Positions 9,940-21,709 of a stretch of 64,000 nt of DNA are shown here, in pieces (positions within the stretch are counted from its first letter, which is position 1; the number at the start of each line of letters is the position of its first letter). The translations under genes were made by a program, and so were the position numbers. The notes under the pieces are model-generated. The model was given only the letters and a program-made list of their open reading frames with translations. It was not told the origin of the DNA and ran no database searches. This DNA is from Zingiber officinale (lineage: Eukaryota > Streptophyta > Magnoliopsida > Zingiberales > Zingiberaceae): the NCBI RefSeq assembly GCF_018446385.1, contig NC_056000.1, positions 80,176,688-80,240,687 of the forward strand, given 5' to 3'.

Positions 9940-12349
9940 TGTTGGTTGCAACTCGGAAAACCTAGAGGTTCCACTGTACAAAAAATTTGTACAAAGGTCT
10001 GAACCTTTTTCTAGCTACCATGTGTTCTTTTAAATTAAATTTTGGATCGCCTGCGGAACTTAACACTTTTGATCCAAAACTTAATCTATATGTTCTTTTA
10101 GGTTTAGGCTTGGATCTCCTGCGGAACTTAACACGTTCGACCCAAATCACCTTAAGTTATTAATTCCATTAAATATTAATTTCCATAATTGGTTCCCAGT
10201 ACTGACGTGGCGAGGCACGCGGCCTTCTTGGATATGGGAGCAACCACCACCGACTAGACAAAACCTTTTATAGAAATATAATATTTAATTTCCTAAAATA
10301 ACTTTAGGTTAACCAAAAAGAACAATCAAATCACAAGGAAAAGAAAAATCAAAAGAACACAACATCGAAAAACATATTCGAAATTCTAGAACATAAGCCT
10401 CTTGTATTTGGTATTATTTCCATAAATAACTAGTATGATGCGGAAAGGAAAAATTACTAGTTATACCTTGTAGAAAAACCTCTTGATCTTCTACCGTATT
10501 CCTCTTCTAACCTCGGACGTTGTGTGGGCAACTATCTACCGAGATGAGAAACCACCAACCACCTTCTTCTCCTCCAAGCAAGGTTCGGCCACAAAGGAAA
10601 ACTTCACCAAGGAGAAAAACCAAAATACTAACCAAGCTCCAAGAGATGCTAGCTTTCTCTCCTTCTTCTTCTTCTTCTCCGAGTAGTATCCGGCCACCAC
10701 AAGAGCTCCAATGGAAGAGGGAGATTCGGCCACCACAAGAGGAAGAGAAAGAGAGGATGGCCGGCCACACCAAGGAACAAAAGAGGGAGAGAAAACAAAA
10801 GAGGTTGTATCTCTTGAAGGCACCCTCACCCCTTCTTTTATATTCCTTGGCCTAGGCAAATTAGGAAATTTAATTACAATAAAATTTCCTTAATTTCCTT
10901 GACATGTTTTAATTGAGAAAAATAAAACAAAATTTCCCAATTAAATCTACATTGGCCGGCCACATCAATGGGAAGCAAATTGGACAAGTTTCAATCAATA
11001 ATTAAAACTTTCCTAATTTGTTTCCAGAAATTTTAAAAATAAAATTTCTCTTTAAAAATCTCTTCATGGTTGATAAAAGGAAATTTCTATAATTTTAATT
11101 TTATCAACATGTGGATAATTTTAAAAAGAAAATAAAATATCTCACCAATCTACAAATAAGGAAAGAGATTTAATCTCTTTCTTTAATCTTTTGTAGATCT
11201 TTTACAAGAGAGATATTTTAATTTTAATTCTCTTTAATAAATTATTTCTTCCACATAATAAAAATTAAAATTAAAATCCTTTTTAATTTATTTTGGCCGA
11301 CCTCCACTAGCTTGGGTTCAAGCTAGGGTCGGCCACCCAATTTTATACCTAGGCCGGCCCTAGCTTGTTTCCCAAGCTAGCTTGGCCGGCCCCTATTGGG
11401 TGGGTATAGAAGGTGGGTATAGGTGGGTATAGAACTCTATAACTAAGAGGCTACGATAGGGACCGAGAGGAGGAATTGGTTTTGATCTCCCGATAAAATT
11501 AAGCATCCCGTGTTCGCCCCGAACACACAACTTAATTTTATCAATGATAATTCATTCCACTAGAGAACTATCATTGAACTACCGCACCAATCCCAAATTA
11601 CATTTTTGGGCTCATTCTTATTATGAGCATGTTAGTCTCCCTGTGTTTAAGATATCGAATGTCCATTAATTAAGTGAGTTACTGACAACTCATTTAATTA
11701 ATATCTAAGTCCAAGAGTAGTACCACTCAACCTTATCGTCATGTCGGACTAAGTCCACCTGCAGGGTTTAACATGACAATCCTTATGAGCTCCTCTTGGG
11801 GACATTATCAATCTAGTATCTCTAGGACACAGTTTCCTTCTATAATCAACAACACACACTATAAGTGATACCATTTCCCAACTTATCGGGCTTATTGATT
11901 CATCGAACTAAATCTCACCCATTGATAAATTAAAGAAATAAATACCAAATATATGTGCTTGTTATTATATTAGGATTAAGAGCACACACTTCCATAATAA
12001 CCGAGGTCTTTGTTTTTTTATAAAATCAGTATAAAAGAAACGACCTCAAATGGTCCTACTCAATACACTCTAAGTGTACTGGTGTAATTATACAGTCAAG
12101 ATAAACTGATACCTAATTACACTACGATCTTCTAATGGTTTGTTCCTTTCCATTTTGGTCGTGAGCTACTGTTTATAATTTATAAGGTACTGATAACATT
12201 ATCTTTTACATGTGACACCACATGCTATGTTATTTACAATATAAATTAATTGAACAACTACAAACAAATGTAGATAATTTGACCAAATGTGATTCTTTAT
12301 TCAAGACATATGTTTATAAAAGCTTAGGCTTTCAGTATACACTCCAACA
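9940..12349 (-). repeat. C1 left LTR (3' LTR of the element)
   Basis: 2,410 bases from TGTTGGTTGC to ACTCCAACA, nearly identical to 16891-19299. It contains a GGCCGGCC-rich segment (about 11,290-11,400) with short inverted arms. Small open frames in it recur in both LTRs and look fortuitous. Confidence 0.93.
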
Positions 12350-12370
12350 ATCTCCCACTTATACTAATGA

Positions 12371-15350
12371 CTAAGCTGCCATATCTTCTACCATACATCT
12401 GATTCTCATTCCCTCCACATGCCGATCGAAAGCTTTCGCCGGAAGGGCCTTAGTGAAAGGATCTGCCAGGTTATCTGCTAATGCAATCTTGGCGATGACA
12501 ACTTCTCCTTGCTTCACGATATCTCGTATCAGGTGGTACTTGCGCTCTATATGTTTACTTGCCTTATGAGCTCGTGGTTCCTTCGAGTTTGCAACTGCAC
12601 CGCTATTATCACAATAAATTGTGATGATTTTGGGCAAACCAGGAATCACATCTAAGTCCATTAGAAAGTTCCTGAGCCATACTGCTTCTTTAGCTGCCTC
12701 AGAGGCTGCTATATACTCAGCTTCCATGGTTGAGTCCGAAACGCATTTCTACTTAACACTCCTCCATGAAATGGCTCCACCTCCTAAAGTAAACACATAG
12801 CCTGATGTAGACTTACTGTTATCCCTATCTGATTGGAAATCAAAATCCATGCAACCCACAAGGACCAAATTAACTGCCTTGTAAGCTAGCATATAATCTC
12901 TAGTGCCTCTAAGGTACTTCAATATATGCTTTACTGCAGTCCACTGTCCTTGTCCAGAGTTACTTTGATATCTGCCAACTATGCCCTTGGCAAAACAGAT
13001 TTCTTATCTCGTGCATAGCCTTCTTTAGGCTTCCGACAGCCGAAGCATAAAGAACTGCCTTTCTTTCCTTTATCTCCTTTGATGTCTACAGAGACATATC
13101 TTTAGATAAAGTCACTCCACCCTGAAAAGGTAAGAAACCTTTCTTGGAGTTTTGCATGCTTTAAAACGAGCAAGGATTTTTCCGTTGTATGAAGCTTGGG
13201 ATAAGTAAAATATTCTTTTCTTGCGATCCCTTATTACTTTGATCTCAAGAATATATTCATTCTTCCAAGTCCTTTATATCGAATTGTTTGGACAACCATA
13301 CCCTTACTTCTGACAACATTTTGATATTGTTTCCAACTACCAAAAATGTTATCTACGTATAGTACAAGAAATACCACCACGCTTCCATCACACCTTTTGT
13401 ATACACAAGACTTATCCGGTTACTAAATAAATCCATAGGTCTGAATTACTTTGATAAACCGGATGTTCCAAGACCTTGAAGCTTTGCCTCAGTCCATAGA
13501 CTGATTGAGCTTTACACAAGATGCTCTTAGCCCTTTGCAATGAACCCTTCTGGTTTCTTTATATGGATGCTTTCTTCAAGACTTCCATTAAGGAATGCTG
13601 TCTTGACATCCACTTGCCAAATAGATAAAAGAATCCGGATAGACTTAAGCATGGCTACCAGTAAAAAAAAGTTTCCTTTTTCATCAAGCCTTGCTTTGAA
13701 GGTTTCTACCTTCCTGTCTATCCCTCTTTTCCTATTATAGACCTTTTACACCCAAAGGCTTTTACACCACTTGGTGGTTCTACAAGCTTCCAGATTTTAT
13801 TAGAATACATATATTCTAATTCTATTATTCATTACTCTTTGCCAAGATGCTGCATATTCATCTTGGAGTGCTTCGTCATATGTCCGGAGATCAGGTTCAT
13901 GTCTTTCAGGGATCGAGTTCAAAAACTCTCCCAAAACATGAATCTTTTAAGGTTGTTTAACAACCCTCCCACTACGACAAGACACTTTCTGCAATTGTGT
14001 ATCATTTGTGATACGTGTTGCAGTTTTCTTGTGGTATCTCATCTTGTACAGTTGGTACTAGGTTAGACATGTCCTTTATTATTTCCTTAAGAACAAATTT
14101 ACTTATGAGCACGTGGTTCATTATATAGTCCTTTTCTAAAAATCAGTCATTGATGCTAACAATGACCTTCTGATTTTTAAGACTATAAACCTACTTTCAT
14201 TTCTTTAGGATAACCCACAAACAAGTGAATTCCTGTCCAACTTATCATTGTCTCTCTTCAGCATATGTGCTGGACTACCCGAATCCGAATATGCTTCAAA
14301 ATAGGCTTACGCCTATTCAGCAATTCTATATGAGTAGAGAGTTCTGACTTTGGAAGGTACTATGTTCACTTCCGTTTCCAGAGTATATCCTTAAAATGAA
14401 TTTGGTAATTCTCTGAATAACTCATCATCTATCTAATTATTCCATAAGAGTCCTTTACCTTCTTTCTACTACACCATTCTGTTGGGGGTGTACTAGATGC
14501 AGTTAGTTGGGATTGAATCCCTACTTCTGATAAGTGACTCCTAAATTCTCCCAAGAGGTACTTGCCACTATAATCTCACCATAGTGTCTTTTTACTTTGT
14601 TGTTTCTCCACATCAGCCTAGTACTCTTTGAACTAATCAAAGTACTTAGTCTTGTGGTACATTAAGTAAATTTATTTATATCTTGAATAGTTGTCTATAA
14701 AATAGACGAAATATTCAATACTACCTCTTGTCTGGATAGTCATAGGATCACACAAATCAGAATGAACCAATTTCAACATATCTTTGATTCCATACCCCTT
14801 AGACTTAAAAGCTTCTTGGTTATTTTTCCTTCAAAGTAAGACTCGCAGGTTGGAAAGAGTTCCACTACTAATGAACCCAAAAGTTCATCAGCTACCGATG
14901 AATTCTACTCAAGTTAATATAACCTAGCTTTAGATGCCAAAGATATGATTGGTTCATTTCCGAAGGTTACTTCCTCTTAAAGTTAGAAGATGTGTTACTA
15001 ATTTCCATTTGTTGCATCGTGAGAGTTATTGGATTTATAAATTGCCAACCAACGTACCAGAACAGATAACTTCCCTCTTTTTCTTAATAACAATTTTGTT
15101 ATTAAAAGAGGCAGAATATCAAGTTCTTTGAATAGTTTAGAAACTGAAAACTAGTTCTTTCTAAACTTAGTGCATAAAGACAATTACTCAAAAATCCATG
15201 TTTTATTCTTATCAAAAGATAAACATCTCCCACTGCAACAGCTACCACTTTTACAGTAGTGCCCATGTGGACGGTGATTTATCTTTCATTTAGTTGTCGG
15301 GTTTCCTGGAACCCTGCAATGAATTGCAGACATGACTAATGACATCTTAT
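12371..15350 (-). pseudogene. Copia pol pseudogene of C1 (PR-INT-RT-RNase H)
   Basis: Read right to left, the region shows a protease-adjacent segment near 15,200-15,310, an integrase core remnant at about 14,500-14,830 (FVYFIDNYSRYK followed by a stop), an RT remnant about 13,050-13,700 and RNase H at 12,727-12,371. RNase H is the best preserved, with MEAEYIAASEAAKEAVWLRN, CDNSGAVA and HIERKYHLIRD all intact. Elsewhere frames change and stop every few dozen codons. The order INT before RT identifies Copia. Nothing longer than about 120 codons is open, so no polyprotein can be made. Confidence 0.85.
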
Positions 15351-16876
15351 ATCTACACTCCAGGTTCTGGTAGATAACACCACTAAACATGTTTCAACTA
15401 ATGAATTACCTACACCTATGTTGTTCTTAGTTCTAAGAAGATAGTCTTCCTTAATGTCCAAGTCCTATTTCCAATCATTACAATTGGGACTACTAAGCTT
15501 TTTCTATAGTATGACTACTAGGGGATTGACAAATATTTAAATCCTAAGAATCACAAAAATACTTGGTCAAGATCAACTCCTTAAAAATCCCCATGAATTT
15601 TGTATGCCACGTTAGTGTGGACGTATACAAAATCAAAGAGGAGATTTTATCCATTAATTTTATTATCTCGTCAACTTTACTTTATGACGAATAAAATTAA
15701 TAGTTGATCTGTCTTTGATTAAATATTTGGTCAAAAACTTTTGAATTTAAAAAATATTGATTCCTCAAACAATATTATTTAAATTCACCAACACCTCAAA
15801 CACCGTGAATTTTGCATGTCACGTTAGTGTGGACGTATACAAATTCAACATTTGTAAAAGGAGGATTTTAACCCATTAATTTTATTATCTTGTCAACCTA
15901 ACTTTTTGACAAATAAAATTAATAGTTGGTATCATTTGGTCGCACAAATAATAGTAGTGACTCCGATGGGGAGGATACTATTAGATGTGTCTAAGTGTAT
16001 ACCATTACTTGACACTAAGTCCATTAATAAGATTATGCCCCTTCCGTTGGGGAAGATCACACGCTCTTAATTAACTTCCTATAGTCATCCAAAAATGGAA
16101 GTCTGTTCTAGTGATCCACAAACAAGCTCATCCGTTATGGAGGAAGGCACTCAGAGCCAACGCGCAAGCTTGTTTGCATCACTTACAAACCAGTAATGGA
16201 GACCATGGGATTTACTTAAAAATCCCTCTCCCACTTAGTTATTTATAAATGAGGAATTTTAACTATGCTAGCCTACTAAATATGTAAACTAACATGCACA
16301 CACAACACAAAATAAAAGCAATAAATAGAAAATCTAATTTTCAACTATTATGGCTTTTATCTCTTGTTGTCCTCCGTGTGTTGTCATCCCAAGCTGCTGC
16401 CATATTTGGCCACTGCCACCGGGTCTAGCTGTCGCATCCATCTTGCTCCTAGTTCCGCTGCGCCTCTAGTCCTTAGAAGGTTCCACGCTTTGCAAGATTC
16501 GATCCGCGACATAAATAGAATTTTACATTTTGATCCTATATTCCTCGAAGGAATGTACATGTAAACTAGATCGAACATAAAATAAAATTTACATCCATCG
16601 ATCCTATATTCCATAAAAGGAATGTACATGTAACTAGATCAAAAATAAAATCCTAATAAAACTAAATACAGCTCCTGCTGTATTTTAATACAATCATGCA
16701 CACACATATAAATGCCCTTGACATGTCCAAGGGTCCAATCACACACATAAAACTATAAGCCATAATAGTTGGATCCTGCATCCACAAAGTTAGCACATCC
16801 TACTATTATCCTGCCTAAATTATGTATGACATGTGCATAATTAAACTAATACCAAATACACAGAGGCAAAACCCTA
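15351..16876 (-). other. C1 leader region without a gag gene
   Basis: Between the PBS and the first pol remnant the minus strand has stops in every frame. Segments such as GTGTGGACGTATAC and CTCCGATGGGGAGGAT are shared with the matching place in the other Copia element (about 42,500-42,750). So the sequence is family-specific but not coding in either copy. Confidence 0.6.
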
Positions 16877-16888
16877 GCTCTGATACCA
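16877..16888 (-). other. C1 primer binding site
   Basis: The complement reads TGGTATCAGAGC, matching the 3' end of plant initiator-Met tRNA, two bases inside the right LTR. Confidence 0.93.
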
Positions 16889-16890
16889 AT

Positions 16891-19299
16891 TGTTGGTTGC
16901 TACTCGGAAAACCTAGAGGTTCCACTGTACAAAAATTTTGTACAAAGGTCTGAACCTTTTCCTAGCTACCATGTGTTATTTTAAATTAAATTTTGGATCG
17001 CCTGCGGAACTTAACACTTTTGATCCAAAACTTAATCTATATGTTCTTTTAGGTTTAGACTTGGATCTCCTGCGGAACTTAACACGTTCGACCCAAATCA
17101 CCTTAAGTTATTAATTCCATTAAATATTAATTTCCATAATTGGTTCCTAGACTGACGTGGCGAGGCACACGACCTTCTTGGATATGAGAGCAATCACCAC
17201 CGACTAGACAAAACCTTTTATAGAAATATAATATTTAATTTCCTAAAATAACTTTAGGTTAACCAAAAAGAACAATCAAATCACAAGGAAAAGAAAAATC
17301 AAAAGAACACAACATCGAAAAACATATTCGAAATTCTAGAACGTAAGCCTCTTGTATTTGGTATTATTTCCATAAATAACTAGTATGATGCGGAAAGGAA
17401 AAATTACTAGTTATACCTTGTAGAAAAACCTCTTGATCTTCTACCGTATTCCTCTTCTAACCTCGGACGTTGTGTGGGCAACTATCTACCGAGATGAGAA
17501 ACCACCAACCACCTTCTTCTCCTCCAAGCAAGGTTCGGCCACAAAGGAAAACTTCACCAAGGAGAAAAATCAAAATACTAACCAAGCTCCAAGAGATGCT
17601 AGCTTTCTCTCCTTCTTCTTCTTCTTCTCCGAGTAGTATCCGGCCACCACAAGAGCTCCAATGGAAGAGGGAGATTCGGCCACCACAAGAGGAAGAGAAA
17701 GAGAGGATGGCCGGCCACACCAAGGAACAAAAGAGGGAGAGAAAACAAAAGATGTTGTATATCTTGAAGGCACCCTCACCCCTTCTTTTATATTCCTTGG
17801 CCTAGGCAAATTAGGAAATTTAATTACAATAAAATTTCCTCAATTTCCTTGACATGTTTTAATTGAGAAAAATAAAATAAAATTTCCCAATTAAATCTAC
17901 ATTGGCCGGCCACATCAATGGGAAGCAAATTGGACAAGTTTCAATCAACAATTAAAACTTTCCTAATTTGTTTCCAGAAATTTTAAAAATAAAATTTTTC
18001 TTTAAAAATCTCTTCATGGTTGATAAAAGGAAATTTCTATAATTTTAATTTTATCAACATGTGGATAATTTTAAAAAGAAAATAAAATATCTCACCAATC
18101 TACAAATAAGGAAAGAGATTTAATCTCTTTCTTTAATCTTTTGTAGATCTTTTACAAGAGAGATATTTTAATTTTAATTCTCTTTAATAAATTATTTCTT
18201 CCACATAATAAAAATTAAAATTAAAATCCTTTTTAATTTATTTTGGCCGGCCCCCACTAGCTTGGGTTCAAGCTAGGGTCGACCACCCAATTTTATACCT
18301 AGGCCAGCCCTAGCTTGTTTCCCAAGCTAGCTTGGCCGGCCCCTATTGGGTGGGTATAGAAGGTGGGTATAGGTGGGTATAGAACTCTATAACTAAGAGG
18401 CTACGATAGGGACCGAGAGGAGGAATTGGTTTTGGTCTCCCAATAAAATTAAGCATCCCGTGTTCGTCCCGAACACACAACTTAATTTTATCAATGATAA
18501 TTCATTCCACTAGAGAACTATCATTGAACTACCGCACCAATCCCAAATTACATTTTTGGGCTCCTTCTTATTATGAGCATGTTAGTCTCCCTGTGTTTAA
18601 GATATCGAATGTCCACTAATTAAGTGAGTTACTGACAACTCATTTAATTAATATCTAAGTCCAAGAGTAGTACCACTCAACCTTATCGTCATGTCGGACT
18701 AAGTCCACCTGCAGGGTTTAACATGACAATCCTTATGAGCTCCTCTTAGGGACATTATCAATCTAGTATCTTTAGGACACAGTTTCCTTCTATAATCAAC
18801 AACACACACTATAAGTGATACCATTTCCCAACTTATCGGGTTTATTGATTCATCGAACTAAATCTCACCCATTGATAAATTAAAGAAATAAATACCAAAT
18901 ATATGTGCTTGTTATTATATTAGGATTAAGAGCACACACTTCCATAATAACCGAGGTCTTTGTTTCTTTATAAAATCAGTATAAAAGAAACGACCTCAAA
19001 TGGTCCTACTCAATACACTCTAAGTGTACTAGTGTAATTATACAGTCAAGATAAACTGATACCTAATTACACTACGACCTTCTAATGGTTTGTTCCTTTC
19101 CATTTTGGTCGTGAGCTACTGTTTATAATTTATAAGTTACTGATAACATTATCTTCTGCATGTGACACCACATGCTATGTTATCTACAATATAAATTAAT
19201 TGAACAACTACAAACAAATGTAGATAATTTGACCAAATGTGATTCTTTATTCAAGACAAATGTTTATAAAAGCTTAGGCTTTCAGTATACACTCCAACA
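16891..19299 (-). repeat. C1 right LTR (5' LTR of the element)
   Basis: 2,409 bases, TGTTGGTTGC to ACTCCAACA, followed by GGTCG at 19300-19304. Differences from the left LTR are scattered single-base changes with no large indels. Confidence 0.93.
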
Positions 19300-19530
19300 G
19301 GTCGGAAGCGGCAGAACCGGGCAGAGGCAGGTCGAGATCGGCAGAGCTGAGCAGAAGTAGCTCGATCTACAGACCTGCGGTAGAGGGCCAGGGAATACAA
19401 AGCACAGAGGTAGGTCGGGATCGGCAGAGCTGAGCAGAGAGCTGAGCAGAAGCAGTTCGATCTACAGGCCTGCGGTAGAGGGCCAGGAAATACAAAGCAT
19501 AGAGGCAGGTCGGGATCGGCAGAGTTGAGC
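19300..19530. repeat. Tandem array of about 95-113-bp units, right part
   Basis: Continuation of the array interrupted at 9939: GATCTACAGACCTGCGGTAG at 19,362 and a variant with ACAGGCCTGCGG about 95 bases later, with the same GGCAGAGCTGAGCAGA filler. It proves the array predates the Copia insertion. Confidence 0.88.
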
Positions 19531-20230
19531 AGAGTCAGCCCGTCTGGAAGGTAACACTTAGAGGCTAGAGTCGATCAGAAGAGGCGAGGCCGGTGCAAGT
19601 CACAATGGATCGGAGAAGCTAAGTAGTGCGGGTGCGGAGAATCTCAACGGTCCGTCGAGGATAATCATTACATTCCAATAGTGCGAGCGAAGGCGGAGGT
19701 TCCTAAAACGAAAAGATGCCCTCACAACCAGTAGCAGCCTGCCAGCTGTCCATCACTACAAGACAAAACTTATGTGCGAAGGCGGAGGTCCCTAAACAGA
19801 AAGATGCTTTCACGACGAATGGCAGTACGACAGGTGTCCGGGACTAGAGGACAAAGCCCAGCGTCTAACGTTTTCTGACAGGAGGGCAGGTCCTAAGAGA
19901 GGAGGACGCATAAAAAGGGAGAGATCCCTCGTACGCAGGTACGCGCACACATTCCCTCGTCACTTTTTCCACAACTGTTTTTTCCTCTTCTTCTCTCTGC
20001 TTTTTTCGGGGGAAAAAGGACCTGACTTGAGCGTCGGAGGGCCTGATCCGGGGACTTTTTCCCTGGGTTTTGGTCTCTAACGTGAAGAGGGGGATCCTCT
20101 GAGTGTGCGCAGGGTCCTGCAGCAGCGTCAGCCACCCGTGGGAGCCGAATCACCTACGACTTTCCGTCAACGCCCAGTCCACCGCGACCAGCCTCCGTCC
20201 GACCCAGCTTCTGGACGGGATCAATATTGA
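19531..20230 (+). mobile_element. Probable 3' end / LTR region of the Tat-like gypsy block
   Basis: GC-rich sequence with a plus-strand TATA-like ATAAAAAGG at 19,910-19,918, a downstream pyrimidine-rich leader (TTTTTCCTCTTCTTCTC) and TTGAGCGTCGGAGGGCC, a pattern I associate with the R-U5 part of plant gypsy LTRs. Base composition drops sharply to AT-rich after about 20,225. The matching LTR would lie left of the window, so exact ends cannot be set. Only the promoter-like organisation and the composition boundary are directly visible. Confidence 0.45.
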
Positions 20231-20427
20231 ACAATTGATATTTAGGGTAAACGGTTCAAAATCTAACCAATCGAATCAAATATATTGAAATTGATTTAAT
20301 TAAAAATTTTTTTTACCCAACTTAACTTTATCAATAAAATTGAATAATCTAAATTGATATAAAATTGATTAATTAGATAGGTTACCGAATTAATCGATCA
20401 ATCAATGAGTAATAAATCACTAATCCT

Positions 20428-20514
20428 GGAATAGCTGAGTTGGTTATCGCATAGATTTGTAGAATTGAGTAGAGTCGAATACTAATAAAGACTGAGGAAT
20501 TATCGTCCCATGTG
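20428..20514 (+). repeat. SINE-like / MITE-like repeat, copy 1 of an inverted pair
   Basis: Contains TAGCTGAGTTGG, close to a Pol III A box, then AGAGTCGAATACT, a weak B-box-like sequence. A reverse-complement copy of most of this segment lies at 20936-21023, giving arms of about 87 bases separated by about 420 bases. It may be a tRNA-derived SINE fragment or the arms of a foldback element. Confidence 0.45.
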
Positions 20515-20935
20515 ATCACTATTTTCGATTACCTGATTTACTCCCTTCCAATAGTATGGAATAATCGTGAAAACTATCGGGGATGATGAATTTTACCTTT
20601 TTTCAAAAAGATTTATAATATTTCAGTTTAATTAGATTTTAAAATCAAAATAAATTTAAAAAATTGATATGATTTTTTTGAAAAACCAAATTTCCAATTC
20701 GATCAGTTACATCGATTAATTTCCTAATTGCAACGGTAGGTTTGCGAGAAATAAGCCGATGGAAAATTTTTTAAGAATGGGCCAATCGTCATAGGTTTGA
20801 CATTACCTGACCTAATTAATCATTTTTATTTTTAGGTTTGCGAGAAATAGATTTTGCATTTTTCATCCTAGTGCCCCCCACGACTATCTCATATCATTGG
20901 AAGAGAGTAAATTAGGAAATTGAAACTAGCTATCA

Positions 20936-21023
20936 CATGAGAGGATAATTCCTTAGTCTTTACCGAAATTCGATCCTGACTCAATTCTATAAATTTGTTA
21001 TGTAATAACTAACTCGACTATGT
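20936..21023 (-). repeat. SINE-like / MITE-like repeat, copy 2 of an inverted pair
   Basis: Reverse-complement relative of 20428-20514; shared blocks include GGATAATTCCTTAGTCTTTA and CTCAATTCTATAAAT with mismatches. The AT-rich sequence between the arms and on to the glycosidase promoter shows no ORF. Confidence 0.45.
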
Positions 21024-21653
21024 CACATGTCTATGAGAAATAGAGTTATTTGCATATACATATAAACAATTAATTTAATTATTTATATAAAACTAATAAG
21101 AACATATACTACATTTGATGTTAGCAAAAAGGCTAAGAAAATTATGCTTTCTCATGTCACCAATTCAAGATATTAATAGATGTTTTTCTGTTCGCGGTGC
21201 TGTCAATTCTAAGATATGCTACTAAAATAAAAATCATAACAATATATATATTTATATAAAAAAATAACCCAAAAATTATTAATAAATCTTAAAATTATTT
21301 TTTAGTAATAAATCTTAATATTATTTTTAGTGTAAAAAAAGAATATTAATATAATTTTATTTTGAAATTTGTCAAAATTAGTTAGTAAAGGATCTATGAT
21401 TCGTAATAAGAAAGTAAGTTATATTAAAAATATAAATAAATCAGTTTTAAAATTAATGAGTTTTAAATCAAATATCATTTGATTCAAAACAAGTTTACTT
21501 ATGACACTAATATTATTTTCACTAGATAAAAATATTTTTTATCTTATGATTCTTATCTTTACTAGTGAATTTTATCTATAACCTTTTTTTTTACTAATGA
21601 TTTTTTTATTGATTTAATTATGATCTTTATCTCTACTCATGCTCAAGCTCCAC

Positions 21654-21660
21654 TATATAA
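21654..21660 (+). promoter_or_regulatory. TATA box of the GH1 gene
   Basis: CACTATATAAACGC places a strong TATA box 50-56 bases before the ATG at 21710. Transcription would start near 21,685, after the in-frame ATG at 21620, which argues that 21710 is the true start codon. Confidence 0.75.
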
Positions 21661-21709
21661 ACGCACTTCCACCTGTCTTGCTGTATTGTCTCTTCGTTGC
21701 CTCTTAGGG

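Larger units (their letters stand above)
9940..19299 (-). mobile_element. Copia LTR retrotransposon C1, complete ends, dead coding region
   Basis: LTRs at 9940-12349 and 16891-19299 begin TGTTGG and end CCAACA, and the element is flanked by a GGTCG duplication. The complement carries PBS TGGTATCAGAGC (16877-16888) next to the right LTR and purine tract AAGTGGGAGAT (12350-12360) next to the left LTR, so transcription runs right to left. The internal region is only 4.5 kb. It holds a degenerate pol and, where gag would be expected, sequence full of stops. The two LTRs differ at only a few per cent of positions by eye, so insertion is recent, yet pol is thoroughly broken. It is therefore probably a non-autonomous copy moved by proteins from another element. 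Confidence 0.93.

Noticed and set aside
10483..10893. Open frames on both strands in the C1 LTRs (repeated at 17,433-17,852)
   Set aside because: They are low-complexity Ser/Lys/Glu products of purine-rich sequence, present identically in both LTRs, with no domain; they are LTR sequence.
21620..21709. Upstream in-frame ATG at 21620 as the GH1 start
   Set aside because: It precedes the TATA box at 21,654-21,660, so it would not be in the mRNA, and the 30 extra residues would mask the signal peptide.
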